Shown piece by piece: positions 40,063 to 47,909 of a stretch of DNA of 54,643 bases. The notes below the pieces were generated by a model. The model was not told the DNA's origin. It was given only the letters and a program-made list of their open reading frames with translations, and did not search any database. The stretch covers positions 1 to 54,643 of the forward strand of contig JAAWKU010000022.1 of NCBI GenBank assembly GCA_022797535.1. The letters are read 5' to 3'. Numbering within the stretch: the stretch's first letter is position 1; every line of letters begins with the position of its first letter. A program made the position numbers and the translations under genes. The stretch comes from Lachnospiraceae bacterium (GTDB lineage Bacteria > Bacillota > Clostridia > Lachnospirales > Lachnospiraceae).

Positions 40063-40091
40063 ATTATAACCTGTTTTTAACAGGCATACAA
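40063..40091 (-). promoter_or_regulatory. Promoter of the his-operon GNAT with palindromic spacer
   Basis: On the minus strand TTGTAT (40091-40086) and TATAAT (40068-40063) have 17-bp spacing. Most of the spacer is the palindrome CCTGTTAAAAACAGG (40084-40070; 6-bp arms, 3-bp centre), the form of an operator for a dimeric repressor. It could also be a weak hairpin in the hisG read-through transcript. Confidence 0.65.
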
Positions 40092-40126
40092 TTTCGGAAA
40101 GGGGGTATCTAAGTCTGCAAAAGAAG

Positions 40127-40774
40127 TTATGACAACTGTCCCCGCAGGCGGTGAATCAATTCTTTGATGCGTTCCGTCTCCATCTGCATGCTCACCGGGT
40201 TTACGATCATCCGGGCAGACAGGGGACATATTTCCTCCAATACCTCCAGGCCGTTTTCCCTGAGCGTTCCTCCTGTCTCCACAATGTCCACGATCACATC
40301 CGACAACTCCACCAGAGGCCCCAGTTCCACGGAACCGTTCAGCTTGATAATATCCACGGTCTGGAGCTTTTTGTTATAAAAGTATTCCCGCGCAATGTTG
40401 GGGTATTTGCTGGCGACCCGAATCCTCTCATGATGCCGCAGAAGTTCCCCGGCCTCCCGGGGGCCGCAGACACACATGCTGCACTTGCCGAATCCCAGGT
40501 CCAGCACCTCGTATACATTGCGGTTCTCCTCCAGTATGGTGTCCCGTCCCACCACGCCGATATCGGCGGCGCCGTATTCCACATAGGTGGGTACGTCCGG
40601 CCCCTTGGCCAGGAAAAAGCGGAGTTTCAGCGCTTCATTGACGAAAATCAGCTTCCTGGAACTTTTATCCTTCATCTCTTCGCAGGTTATGCCGATCTGT
40701 TCAAACAGTTCCAGGGTTTTATTGGCCAGCCGGCCTTTCCCCAGCGCAAATGTTAAATATCTGTCATTTCTCAT
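40127..40774 (-). CDS. hisG: ATP phosphoribosyltransferase, short-form catalytic subunit
   Basis: HisG starts histidine synthesis by joining ATP and PRPP. The 215-residue length is the short form, which lacks the regulatory domain and needs HisZ, encoded just upstream. Signatures are [34 protein letters not shown], and the PRPP-binding loop [18 protein letters not shown]. Confidence 0.96.
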   Translation of the reverse strand: MRNDRYLTFALGKGRLANKTLELFEQIGITCEEMKDKSSRKLIFVNEALKLRFFLAKGPDVPTYVEYGAADIGVVGRDTILEENRNVYEVLDLGFGKCSMCVCGPREAGELLRHHERIRVASKYPNIAREYFYNKKLQTVDIIKLNGSVELGPLVELSDVIVDIVETGGTLRENGLEVLEEICPLSARMIVNPVSMQMETERIKELIHRLRGQLS

Positions 40775-40842
40775 ATTGATACCTCATGTCTGTCACGGCA
40801 AACCCGTTTAGCAGAAAGGTCGTTGGTTACGCAAAAAGAGGA

Positions 40843-41952
40843 TCACGCCCGCACCAGCAGGGTGGGAATCCCCTGGCTGCGGCATTCTCTGGCCTCCTGC
40901 AATTTCAGGGCATAATCGGCTTCCGTGTAAGTCAAAACTTTTCTGGCCATCCCCTGGGGCAGCGGCACTTTCTGGTACTGAACCGCCTCCAGCACATCGT
41001 CCACCACCATAGCAAAACCAATGGCAGGAGCATCCTTGCCAAACTGACGCAGCAGCGTGTCATAGCGCCCACCCTTGACAATGGGGGCTCCCACGCCGTA
41101 GGTATAGGCTTTGAAAATAATCCCTGTATAATAATGGTATTTGCTGAGCATTCCCAGGTCAAAGGACACATACTTCTCCACTCCGTAGAGCTTCAACACC
41201 TGGTATATGGCTTCCAGCCGCTGTATGGCAGCCAGAGAGCGGCTGTTATGTACGGATTCCCGGGCTTCCTTCAGGGAGTCGATGGAACCAAACAGATCTG
41301 CGGCCTTCAGCAGGGTACCCCGGTAAGGCTCCGCCACCTCTTTCCGGGCCAGAAGCTCCTCCGCCGCAAAATAATTTTTCCCGGATATATACTCCCGCAG
41401 CTGCTCCTCCGTCTCCGCATCCAGCCCCGCTTCCTGGCAGATGCCCTTAAAATACTCCACCTGGCCAACACTGACCTGGAATTGCTTCAGCCCTGTGTTC
41501 TTCAGCGCTTCGATGACCAGGCTGATCATCTCTCCATCAGCCTCCACACTGTCATCCCCCACCAGTTCCGCACCGATTTGGGTAACTTCCTTCAGCTTAC
41601 CCTGAAGGTTTGAGGTATTGGTGAAGGTATTGCCCAGATAGCAGAACCGAATGGGCTGCCGGGTTTCCATAAAATATTTGGCGGCGCAGCGGGCGATGGA
41701 AGGAGTAAAATCCGGCCGGAGCGCCAGCGTATTGCCCTCCTTGTCAAAAAACTTATACAGTTCCCTGGAGGGCGTAGTGCCTATTTCCCTGGAAAATACA
41801 TCAAAATATTCAAATGTGGGCGTCTGTATATCCTCATAGCCATAGCTGGTGATGGCGTCATGAATTTTCTGCTCCACAAAAAGTTTTCCCGCATATTCTC
41901 TTCCATAAATATCCCTCACGCCCTCAGGCGTGTGCAATAACTTTCTGCTCAT
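40843..41952 (-). CDS. hisZ: ATP phosphoribosyltransferase regulatory subunit
   Basis: HisZ is a catalytically inactive paralogue of histidyl-tRNA synthetase that binds short HisG and mediates histidine feedback. The synthetase fold is recognisable in TPEGVRDIYGREYAGK, LRPDFTPSIARCAAKYF, and KYHYYTGIIFKAYTYGVGAPIVKGGRYDTLL read in parts. At 369 residues it ends soon after QGIPTLLVRA; many relatives continue about 20-40 residues, so the C-terminus may be shortened. It is the first gene of the his operon. Confidence 0.92.
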   Translation of the reverse strand: MSRKLLHTPEGVRDIYGREYAGKLFVEQKIHDAITSYGYEDIQTPTFEYFDVFSREIGTTPSRELYKFFDKEGNTLALRPDFTPSIARCAAKYFMETRQPIRFCYLGNTFTNTSNLQGKLKEVTQIGAELVGDDSVEADGEMISLVIEALKNTGLKQFQVSVGQVEYFKGICQEAGLDAETEEQLREYISGKNYFAAEELLARKEVAEPYRGTLLKAADLFGSIDSLKEARESVHNSRSLAAIQRLEAIYQVLKLYGVEKYVSFDLGMLSKYHYYTGIIFKAYTYGVGAPIVKGGRYDTLLRQFGKDAPAIGFAMVVDDVLEAVQYQKVPLPQGMARKVLTYTEADYALKLQEARECRSQGIPTLLVRA

Positions 41953-41998
41953 AAAAGTTCCTCTCTGCCGCTTTACTGTTTTACTTTATCACTTCACA

Positions 41999-42016
41999 GT
42001 GCTAATTGGGTAGCAC
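41999..42016 (-). promoter_or_regulatory. Small hairpin in the his operon leader
   Basis: GTGCTA and TAGCAC form a perfect 6-bp stem around a 6-nt loop, about 15-20 nt after the predicted transcription start and well before hisZ. It is too small for a T-box. It may stabilise the 5' end or be a protein-binding site. Confidence 0.45.
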
Positions 42017-42038
42017 ACGAAAGGATCGGGCTTCTTGT

Positions 42039-42067
42039 AGTATAACGGAAACCCTTATAACTGTCAA
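42039..42067 (-). promoter_or_regulatory. Promoter of the his operon (hisZ)
   Basis: On the minus strand TTGACA (42067-42062) and TATACT (42044-42039) have 17-bp spacing. The predicted leader to hisZ ATG at 41952 is about 80 nt. No T-box signature or His-rich leader peptide was seen. Confidence 0.78.
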
Positions 42068-42109
42068 GCCCTAACTTGGTATCAGATTCAGATACTTTCT
42101 GTCCTGTCC

Positions 42110-42661
42110 TCAGCCTTGCGATCCCTGATCCTCTCTGGTTTCCAAATCCAGTTGCAGCATGTCCAGATAGGGAACCAGTATTCCGTGCTTTTTCGGCAGA
42201 AAAAAACTTGCATCCAGTTCGTCATAGCGGAAACTTTTACGCCCTCCCTCCTCTGCGCGCCGCCAGAATTCCAGCAGACGGGAAAAGGGCAGGTAATACA
42301 GCTGATCCTTGTGAGTGTAGTAGATTAAAAAGAAAGCCACGCCGCCCTGTTGCTCAAAGCGTTCCATGAACCGCACCTGATGCTCGTGGATGTTTTGCAG
42401 AGAAAAAGTGTCCACCGCGCATTCCTTGGCGTCAAAGCAGACCGGAATGCCCTGAACCGCGCCGATATAGTCCACTGTGCTTTTCTGTTCAAAATAGGCC
42501 AGAGTGATATGCCTGGTCTGCGGGTCCATTTTGATGGGGGTGATGGGGGTGGGAATCTTCTGGATCAGTGCCAGCCCTCCCTCTGCGTACCGCTCGTTGG
42601 TACGGTTGACCATATCCTCCAGCGTGGAGCCCCGAAGCCCCCGGGAATTCCATGTTGCCAT
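42110..42661 (-). CDS. recU: RecU-like Holliday junction resolvase
   Basis: RecU cleaves four-way junctions in Firmicutes. The 183-residue protein shows the N-terminal GSTLEDMVNRTNERYAEGG, STVDYIGAVQGIPVCFDAKE with the metal-ligand Asp and the Glu-x-Lys type catalytic residues, and a C-terminal half with GGVAFFLIYY. CGGAGGAGAGACAGT precedes the ATG. It follows an RluA-family gene by 33 bp. Confidence 0.9.
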   Translation of the reverse strand: MATWNSRGLRGSTLEDMVNRTNERYAEGGLALIQKIPTPITPIKMDPQTRHITLAYFEQKSTVDYIGAVQGIPVCFDAKECAVDTFSLQNIHEHQVRFMERFEQQGGVAFFLIYYTHKDQLYYLPFSRLLEFWRRAEEGGRKSFRYDELDASFFLPKKHGILVPYLDMLQLDLETREDQGSQG

Positions 42662-42694
42662 ACTGTCTCTCCTCCGTTGCGCATAAACGCCCCC

Positions 42695-43852
42695 TTAAGG
42701 TTCCCAGGCGCCGGGATTGCGAAGCCTTTCCACAATGGCCTTATAATATTCCGGCAAGGGGGCCTGGATGGTCCTGCCGCTTAAGGCAGCCAGCGCCTCC
42801 TCCTCCGAAAAAGGAAACTCCACACGGCAGGCATGGAGAAGCTGCCAGGTCAGACCGAATTTTTGTTTAAAAAAATGATTGATCCGGGCATCTCCATATT
42901 TATGGTCTCCCACCAGGGGATGACCGATGGACGCCAGATGGGCTCGGATCTGATGGGTTTTGCCGGTGACCAGCTCCACTTCCAGTTCCGTGAAGCAAAG
43001 GGGCCGTGGATATGTGGAAACCTGAAAATATCCCAGCGGGCGATAGGAGGTGCGGATATACTCTCCCGGTCCCTGACTGCTCACCATCACCCGGTTGGCG
43101 TTGGAATCTTTTTGCAGATACCCCCGTATCTCCGTAACGAAATCGGGGGCAACCGCCTCCAGCCGCCCCACGCATAAGGTTCTGTAGAATTTGCTCACGC
43201 TCCGGCTGCGGATCAATTCGCTGAGAGCCTGGCTGCCACACAGAGATTTGCCGCACAGCACCAGGCCGCTGGTGTTGCGATCCAGGCGATTGCACACCGA
43301 GGGCCGAAACAGCCGCAGTTCCGAAGGAGCCAGCGCTCCGCTGTGCAGCAGATAACCCACCATCCACTCGTTCAGGCTCAGGTCGCCGACTCTGGCCTGC
43401 TGGGTCAGCATTCCCGCAGGCTTGTTCAGAATCAGTACATGGGCATCCTCATAAAGCAGCTTGACGCCCTGTAATCTCTCGTAAGCCCGGTGGTACAGAA
43501 GTTCGCTTTCTGTCTGCGTCCTGTCCTCCGGGCCTGCGCAGCCCCGGGGCGGAGAATTTTTCCCGGCAGGGAGAGCGGCTTCGCCGGCAAAGCCGGGAGC
43601 CGGACATGCGGCCCCGTCCCGTGAGGGCAGAAATCCGCCGAATTTCAGAATCGTCTCGTCCGCCAGCCACAGAGCCACCTGATCCTCCGGCCTCAGAATT
43701 TCCCGTCCTTCCGCTTTTTTCCCGTTAAGGGTAATATTCTTCTTGCGAAGCATCTTGTACAAAAATCCGGCGGATGCTTCGGGCAGATACTTTCCCAGAA
43801 ATTTGTCCAGCCGCTGCCCCGCCTGATTTTGTTTGATCTCCAAAGCTACCAT
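42695..43852 (-). CDS. RluA-family pseudouridine synthase
   Basis: An S4 domain (residues 10-70, GQRLDKFLGKYLPEASAGFL) is followed by a catalytic domain with VCNRLDRNTSGLVLCGKS, where the Asp of RLDRN is the nucleophile, and VTGKTHQIRAHLASIGHPLVGD. It has 385 residues. Between the S4 and catalytic domains is a Gly/Ala/Pro-rich linker of about 45 residues not typical of the family. The modified RNA site is unknown. Confidence 0.88.
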   Translation of the reverse strand: MVALEIKQNQAGQRLDKFLGKYLPEASAGFLYKMLRKKNITLNGKKAEGREILRPEDQVALWLADETILKFGGFLPSRDGAACPAPGFAGEAALPAGKNSPPRGCAGPEDRTQTESELLYHRAYERLQGVKLLYEDAHVLILNKPAGMLTQQARVGDLSLNEWMVGYLLHSGALAPSELRLFRPSVCNRLDRNTSGLVLCGKSLCGSQALSELIRSRSVSKFYRTLCVGRLEAVAPDFVTEIRGYLQKDSNANRVMVSSQGPGEYIRTSYRPLGYFQVSTYPRPLCFTELEVELVTGKTHQIRAHLASIGHPLVGDHKYGDARINHFFKQKFGLTWQLLHACRVEFPFSEEEALAALSGRTIQAPLPEYYKAIVERLRNPGAWEP

Positions 43853-43881
43853 TCTGCTTTCTTCCTCTACAATACCACCTT

Positions 43882-44478
43882 CTACAATACCACCGATTTC
43901 AAAGTCTGCGCGATCCCATTGGTAACGCCCGGTTCTGATTCCAGCATCTGTAACTGCGACAGCCTCTCTTTATATTTGTCCAGATCGGTAAAAATCTTAA
44001 CTGTCACATTTTTGTGTCCATCCGCCTTAAAAATTGGTTCCAGGTGGGCCTGAAAATCTTTCTGAGGGAACTCTTTTTTTTCACTGTATCCGCAGACCGT
44101 GTTGCCTCTCACTGCCAGATGTCCTATCTCGAATGTTCTGGAATAGGAGGTAAACACCATGTCGTACAGGCAGGTCAGCTCCCCCTCGCAGGGCGCAATC
44201 TGAGCCGCCGCTTCCCAGCCAAGCCCTTTGCAGCGCAGGAACATAATCATGTTTACCGCGCTCTTGCTGGCGGGCAGACATCCCAGCACCGCCACCACTG
44301 TCAGCAGATTCAGTCTGTTTCCCGTGGTGATATAGCCCGCTGCGAAGAGGCTTAAGGATATCCCGAAATAAAGTATTGTGCGAAGGACCTCATATCCTTT
44401 CTGAGTACGGACATAATCTCTGCTCCCCTTGTAGGCCTCCGCCGAAAACAGACGAAGAATACTGCTCTTTTTCCGCAT
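43882..44478 (-). CDS. Hypothetical membrane protein (198 residues)
   Basis: I do not recognise a family name. Two adjacent membrane segments (LRTILYFGISLSLFAAGYI and LNLLTVVAVLGCLP) are followed by a soluble domain with EGELTCLYDMVFTSYSRTFEIG and HKNVTVKIFTDLDKYKERL. The last codons KSVVL and the stop are tandemly duplicated just downstream as a 15-bp repeat (43866-43894). Confidence 0.78.
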   Translation of the reverse strand: MRKKSSILRLFSAEAYKGSRDYVRTQKGYEVLRTILYFGISLSLFAAGYITTGNRLNLLTVVAVLGCLPASKSAVNMIMFLRCKGLGWEAAAQIAPCEGELTCLYDMVFTSYSRTFEIGHLAVRGNTVCGYSEKKEFPQKDFQAHLEPIFKADGHKNVTVKIFTDLDKYKERLSQLQMLESEPGVTNGIAQTLKSVVL

Positions 44479-44536
44479 TTTTTTCTCTCTCCCTACCCTT
44501 TTCTACCCTTGCCGTTTCTCTTTCAGATACAGCCAT

Positions 44537-45307
44537 TTAGCCCTTCAAAGCACGGATCACAGAGGTAATCCAGGGATGGGGCAGAACCTTGCATAACACA
44601 CCAAACGCCTGTATGGGCCAACTGCAGACAGACCGGGGACGCTTCAGACAGGCATCCCGGAGCGCCTTCTCCACCACCTGCTCCGGCGTCACCAGGGTCA
44701 GCTTCTTGACGGACAGAGTAGAACCATGCCGTTCCGCGATATCAAAGAAAGGCGTATCCACCGGGCCGGGACAGATGCTGGTCACATAGATCTCACGTTC
44801 TTTAAGTTCTTCCCGAAGCGCCAGGGAAAAACTGTCCACATAGGATTTTGTGGCTGCATAAACGGCAAAACCGGGCTGTGCCACAAAGGAAGCGCTGGAA
44901 GCCATCTGAAGAATGCGGGCTCCCCTGCTCATAAAAGGCAGGCAGCAACGGGTGACGGCGGTGAGGGCCTCGCAATTCAGGCGCACCATTCCGGTCTGCT
45001 CCTGTAGCCTCAATTCCGCCACATCCCCGATCATGCCATATCCAGCACTGTTTACCAGCATTCTGACCCGACAGTGTTCCTCCCGCAGCATATCCCGGAG
45101 CCTGTCGATCTGGGCATCTACGGTGATATCCATGGCCAGCACCCGGGTATTGTTGCGCAGTCCTCCGGCCAATGTTTTCAGCTTCTGCCGGTTCCTGGCG
45201 ATCAGCCAGATTTCATCTGTCTTGCGCAGATGGGCATCAATCTGCAGGGCAAACTCCATGCCGATGCCAGAGGAGGCCCCTGTGATAATTACAATGTTCT
45301 TTGCCAT
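44537..45307 (-). CDS. Short-chain dehydrogenase/reductase
   Basis: The classical SDR pattern is complete: cofactor motif TGASSGIGMEFA at residues 9-20, NSAGYGMIGDV, catalytic Ser near MASSASFV, and YAATKSYVDSF for the Tyr-Lys pair. It has 256 residues. The substrate is unknown. I chose ATG at 45307 with AAAGGAAACTGTAACT upstream; the frame is open to 45355 without support. Confidence 0.88.
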   Translation of the reverse strand: MAKNIVIITGASSGIGMEFALQIDAHLRKTDEIWLIARNRQKLKTLAGGLRNNTRVLAMDITVDAQIDRLRDMLREEHCRVRMLVNSAGYGMIGDVAELRLQEQTGMVRLNCEALTAVTRCCLPFMSRGARILQMASSASFVAQPGFAVYAATKSYVDSFSLALREELKEREIYVTSICPGPVDTPFFDIAERHGSTLSVKKLTLVTPEQVVEKALRDACLKRPRSVCSWPIQAFGVLCKVLPHPWITSVIRALKG

Positions 45308-45434
45308 AGTTACAGTTTCCTTTCGAAATTTATTCCCGCATATTGAGTCCTGCATTCCCCTGTATTCAAGCCTGTGATTTTGGGCTTTTGAATGATAATT
45401 TCCTCTTTGATTCTATCATAAACAGCTGCCCGGT

Positions 45435-46097
45435 TCAAGCCAGCCCGGTTATACCGGCAAGCAGTTCTTCATATCCGGCAATATAGAAAACGGCCAGTTC
45501 CCGCTTCTGCCGTTCCTGATACGCGGAATATGGATCTTCCACCGCCGCCACTTCCATGCCTGCGTTTTTGCCCGCCTGGATACCTGCCACCACATCCTCA
45601 AACACCAGACATTCCCCGGCGCTGACCCCCAGCCTGGCCGCCGCCTCCAGGTAGATATCCGGAAAAGGTTTCCCATGGGCCACATCGCAGCCGGTGACGA
45701 TTGCGTCAAAGATGTCCTCCAGACCGTGGGCGGCAATCACGGCCTCCGCCAGTTCCCGGGAATTGCTGGTGGCCACCGCCATCTTCACGCCCCGGGAACG
45801 GTACAATTCCAGGAATTCCAAAGCGCCGGGCTTCAGGGGCACCTCTTTCATATATTTTTCCCAGGCCATACGATTCCAGTCGTTCTTCATCTCTTCCAGA
45901 GAATCGGGGATGGCAAAGCGCTCTTTAAAATACCGGGCCGTCTCCGTAAAGCTCATGCCCTCAATACAGTTCTGCAGATCCCCGGGCAGTTCCAGCCCAA
46001 AACGCCCCAGATATTCTATATCTATGTCCGTCCAGATCCACATAGAGTCCACCAGTGTGCCGTCCAAGTCAAAAAGGAAGGCTTTCTTCCCCTGCAT
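45435..46097 (-). CDS. HAD-superfamily phosphatase (beta-phosphoglucomutase-like)
   Basis: Motif I is AFLFDLDGTLVDSMW, motif II VAVATSNSRE (as MAVATSNSREL), and motif IV CLVFEDVVAGIQAGKNAGM. The cap domain lies between motifs I and II, as in the PGM-like subfamily. It has 220 residues. The start lies within the 3' end of rsuA (28-bp overlap), and I chose ATG at 46097 after GGCAGG. The sugar-phosphate substrate is unknown. Confidence 0.87.
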   Translation of the reverse strand: MQGKKAFLFDLDGTLVDSMWIWTDIDIEYLGRFGLELPGDLQNCIEGMSFTETARYFKERFAIPDSLEEMKNDWNRMAWEKYMKEVPLKPGALEFLELYRSRGVKMAVATSNSRELAEAVIAAHGLEDIFDAIVTGCDVAHGKPFPDIYLEAAARLGVSAGECLVFEDVVAGIQAGKNAGMEVAAVEDPYSAYQERQKRELAVFYIAGYEELLAGITGLA

Positions 46098-46806
46098 TAT
46101 ATCCTGCCACATCATGTTGTAAACGCTCCTGTTCATCTTTGGTCAATGCGCGAAATTGCCCGATCTCCAAGTCCTCCGGCAGTTTCAGACTCCCAAAGGA
46201 CAGGCGCTTCAGATAAATCACCTGGTTTCCCACCGCCTGCAGCATGCGTTTCACTTGGTGGTAGCGCCCTTCCCGGATGGTGAGCAGCAACGCTCCGTCC
46301 TGGTTTAAACAGGCTCTGGCAGGCAGGGTGGGCTTTTCGTCCCCGATGTCCACCCCCGCCTCCAGGGCCTGCAGATCCGCTTCCGACAGAGGCTTTTCCG
46401 TGCGCGCCAGATAACATTTGTCCACATGCCGTTTAGGGGATAAAAGCCTGTGCGCCAGTTCTCCGTCATTGGTGAGGAGCAGCAGTCCTTCCGTGTCCTT
46501 GTCCAGCCGCCCCACCGGAGATATGTGGGCAGTATTGATGCCTGTGAGCAGATCCAGCACCGTCTTATCCCGGGAATCATCCGTGGCGGTGATTACCCCC
46601 TGGGGCTTGTGGAGCATATAGTACCGGAAACGAACATATCCCACCGCCTGTCCGTCCAGACAGACCAGGTCCTCCTCCGAAACCTTCTGTTCCGGCTTTT
46701 TGCACACCCCGTCGTTCACCGTGACCCGTCCCCTGCGGATATATTCTTTCACCTGGCTGCGGGTCCCCTTCCCCGCATCCGCCAACAGCTTGTCCAACCT
46801 TAACAT
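46069..46806 (-). CDS. rsuA: RsuA-family 16S rRNA pseudouridine synthase
   Basis: An S4 domain (MLRLDKLLADAGKGTRSQVKEY) precedes the catalytic domain with HISPVGRLDKDTEGLLLLTND (nucleophile Asp in GRLD) and REGRYHQVKRMLQAVGN. The RsuA/RluB/E/F branch is clear; at 245 residues RsuA is the best fit. Its end overlaps the HAD gene start. Confidence 0.88.
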   Translation of the reverse strand: MLRLDKLLADAGKGTRSQVKEYIRRGRVTVNDGVCKKPEQKVSEEDLVCLDGQAVGYVRFRYYMLHKPQGVITATDDSRDKTVLDLLTGINTAHISPVGRLDKDTEGLLLLTNDGELAHRLLSPKRHVDKCYLARTEKPLSEADLQALEAGVDIGDEKPTLPARACLNQDGALLLTIREGRYHQVKRMLQAVGNQVIYLKRLSFGSLKLPEDLEIGQFRALTKDEQERLQHDVAGYNAGEESLPF

Positions 46807-46937
46807 AATATCAGTATATCCCCTTTTTCGTCTCTGATGTTCTAATAATCACACATGCAATTTACATATACAAAGGTTTGTATCACAATACATCCGCATA
46901 TACTGAACCAAGCCCGCCGCAAGGAGAAAGACTTGAC

Positions 46938-47909
46938 ATGCTATACACTCTGTGTTTCCTGCTCCTATTCATCCTGATCCTGACCCACGCCCAGGAAGCC
47001 GCCGCCTATGCGGCAGACGGTTTCCTGTTGTGGTATTCCAAGATGGTTCCCTCACTGCTCCCCTTTATGATTCTCTCCGGGCTGATGATCCGCATGGGCC
47101 TCTCCTATCGGCTGGGCAAGTGGTTCCAGCCGCTTTTAAAGCCTCTGCTGCGCTGCAGGCCGGAGGTAAACTACGGAGTACTGATGGGCTTCCTCTGCGG
47201 TTTTCCCATGGGCGCCAGGGTGGCCGCCGGGCTGTATCAGGCGGGAAAAATCGACCGGCAGGAAGCCCGCTTTCTGCTGTCCTTCTGCAACAATATTGGC
47301 CCGGTGTATTTCTGCAGCTTTGTGCTGCCCCTGCTGGGCCGAAAGCTGATATTCCCCTATTTGTTTGGCATGTACGGCGTGGCCCTGCTTTACGGGATTA
47401 TCCTGCGCAATACCCTGTTCCGGGAGCTGCCTGCGCCAAAGCCCCATAGACTCTCCGCGCAGAGCAGCGGCATATCAATCCATGCCGCCTCTCTCCCGCC
47501 GGATCCGGCCATAAATCGAAAGAAAACAGATTCCCCCAGTCTGCTGGCACATCTGGATGACGCGGTACAGGCAGGCCTTCAGGGCATTATCAGCCTCTGC
47601 GGCTATATGGTGCTGTTTAATCTGCTGAACCTGATTCCCCATCTCTTCCTGCCCCGGGCCGGCGTCTGGCTCTCCCCTCTGCTGGAGATCACCGGGGGCC
47701 TGGGGCAGCTTGGCCGGCGCTGCCCGCTGTACACCCTGCTGCTCCTGCCCTTCGGCGGTCTCTGCTGTATCGCCCAGACCTATGGCATGATCCATGAGAC
47801 AGATCTGCCTCTGGGGGAATACGTGATTCATAAACTTCTGCTCACCGCCCTGACCCTCCTGTATTACCTGGCCTGGCGTTGCCTGTTGCCTCATTTTTTC
47901 CTATTGTAG
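46938..47909 (+). CDS. ylbJ: YlbJ-like membrane protein (nucleoside-recognition/Gate domain)
   Basis: The 323-residue protein has about eight membrane segments and two Gate-like halves: SKMVPSLLPFMILSGLMIRMG, then LMGFLCGFPMGARVAAGLY and FCNNIGPVYFCSFVLPLLG. YlbJ is a sporulation membrane protein needed for spore coat/cortex formation in Bacillus, where it neighbours rsmD and coaD; both lie nearby here on the opposite strand. AAGGAGAAAGACTTGAC precedes ATG 46938. Its last 19 bp overlap the end of the converging amidase gene. Confidence 0.78.
   Translation: MLYTLCFLLLFILILTHAQEAAAYAADGFLLWYSKMVPSLLPFMILSGLMIRMGLSYRLGKWFQPLLKPLLRCRPEVNYGVLMGFLCGFPMGARVAAGLYQAGKIDRQEARFLLSFCNNIGPVYFCSFVLPLLGRKLIFPYLFGMYGVALLYGIILRNTLFRELPAPKPHRLSAQSSGISIHAASLPPDPAINRKKTDSPSLLAHLDDAVQAGLQGIISLCGYMVLFNLLNLIPHLFLPRAGVWLSPLLEITGGLGQLGRRCPLYTLLLLPFGGLCCIAQTYGMIHETDLPLGEYVIHKLLLTALTLLYYLAWRCLLPHFFLL

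Noticed and set aside
41953..42038. T-box or His attenuator upstream of hisZ
   Set aside because: The leader is only about 80 nt and shows no T-box sequence or run of His codons; only a 6-bp hairpin is visible.
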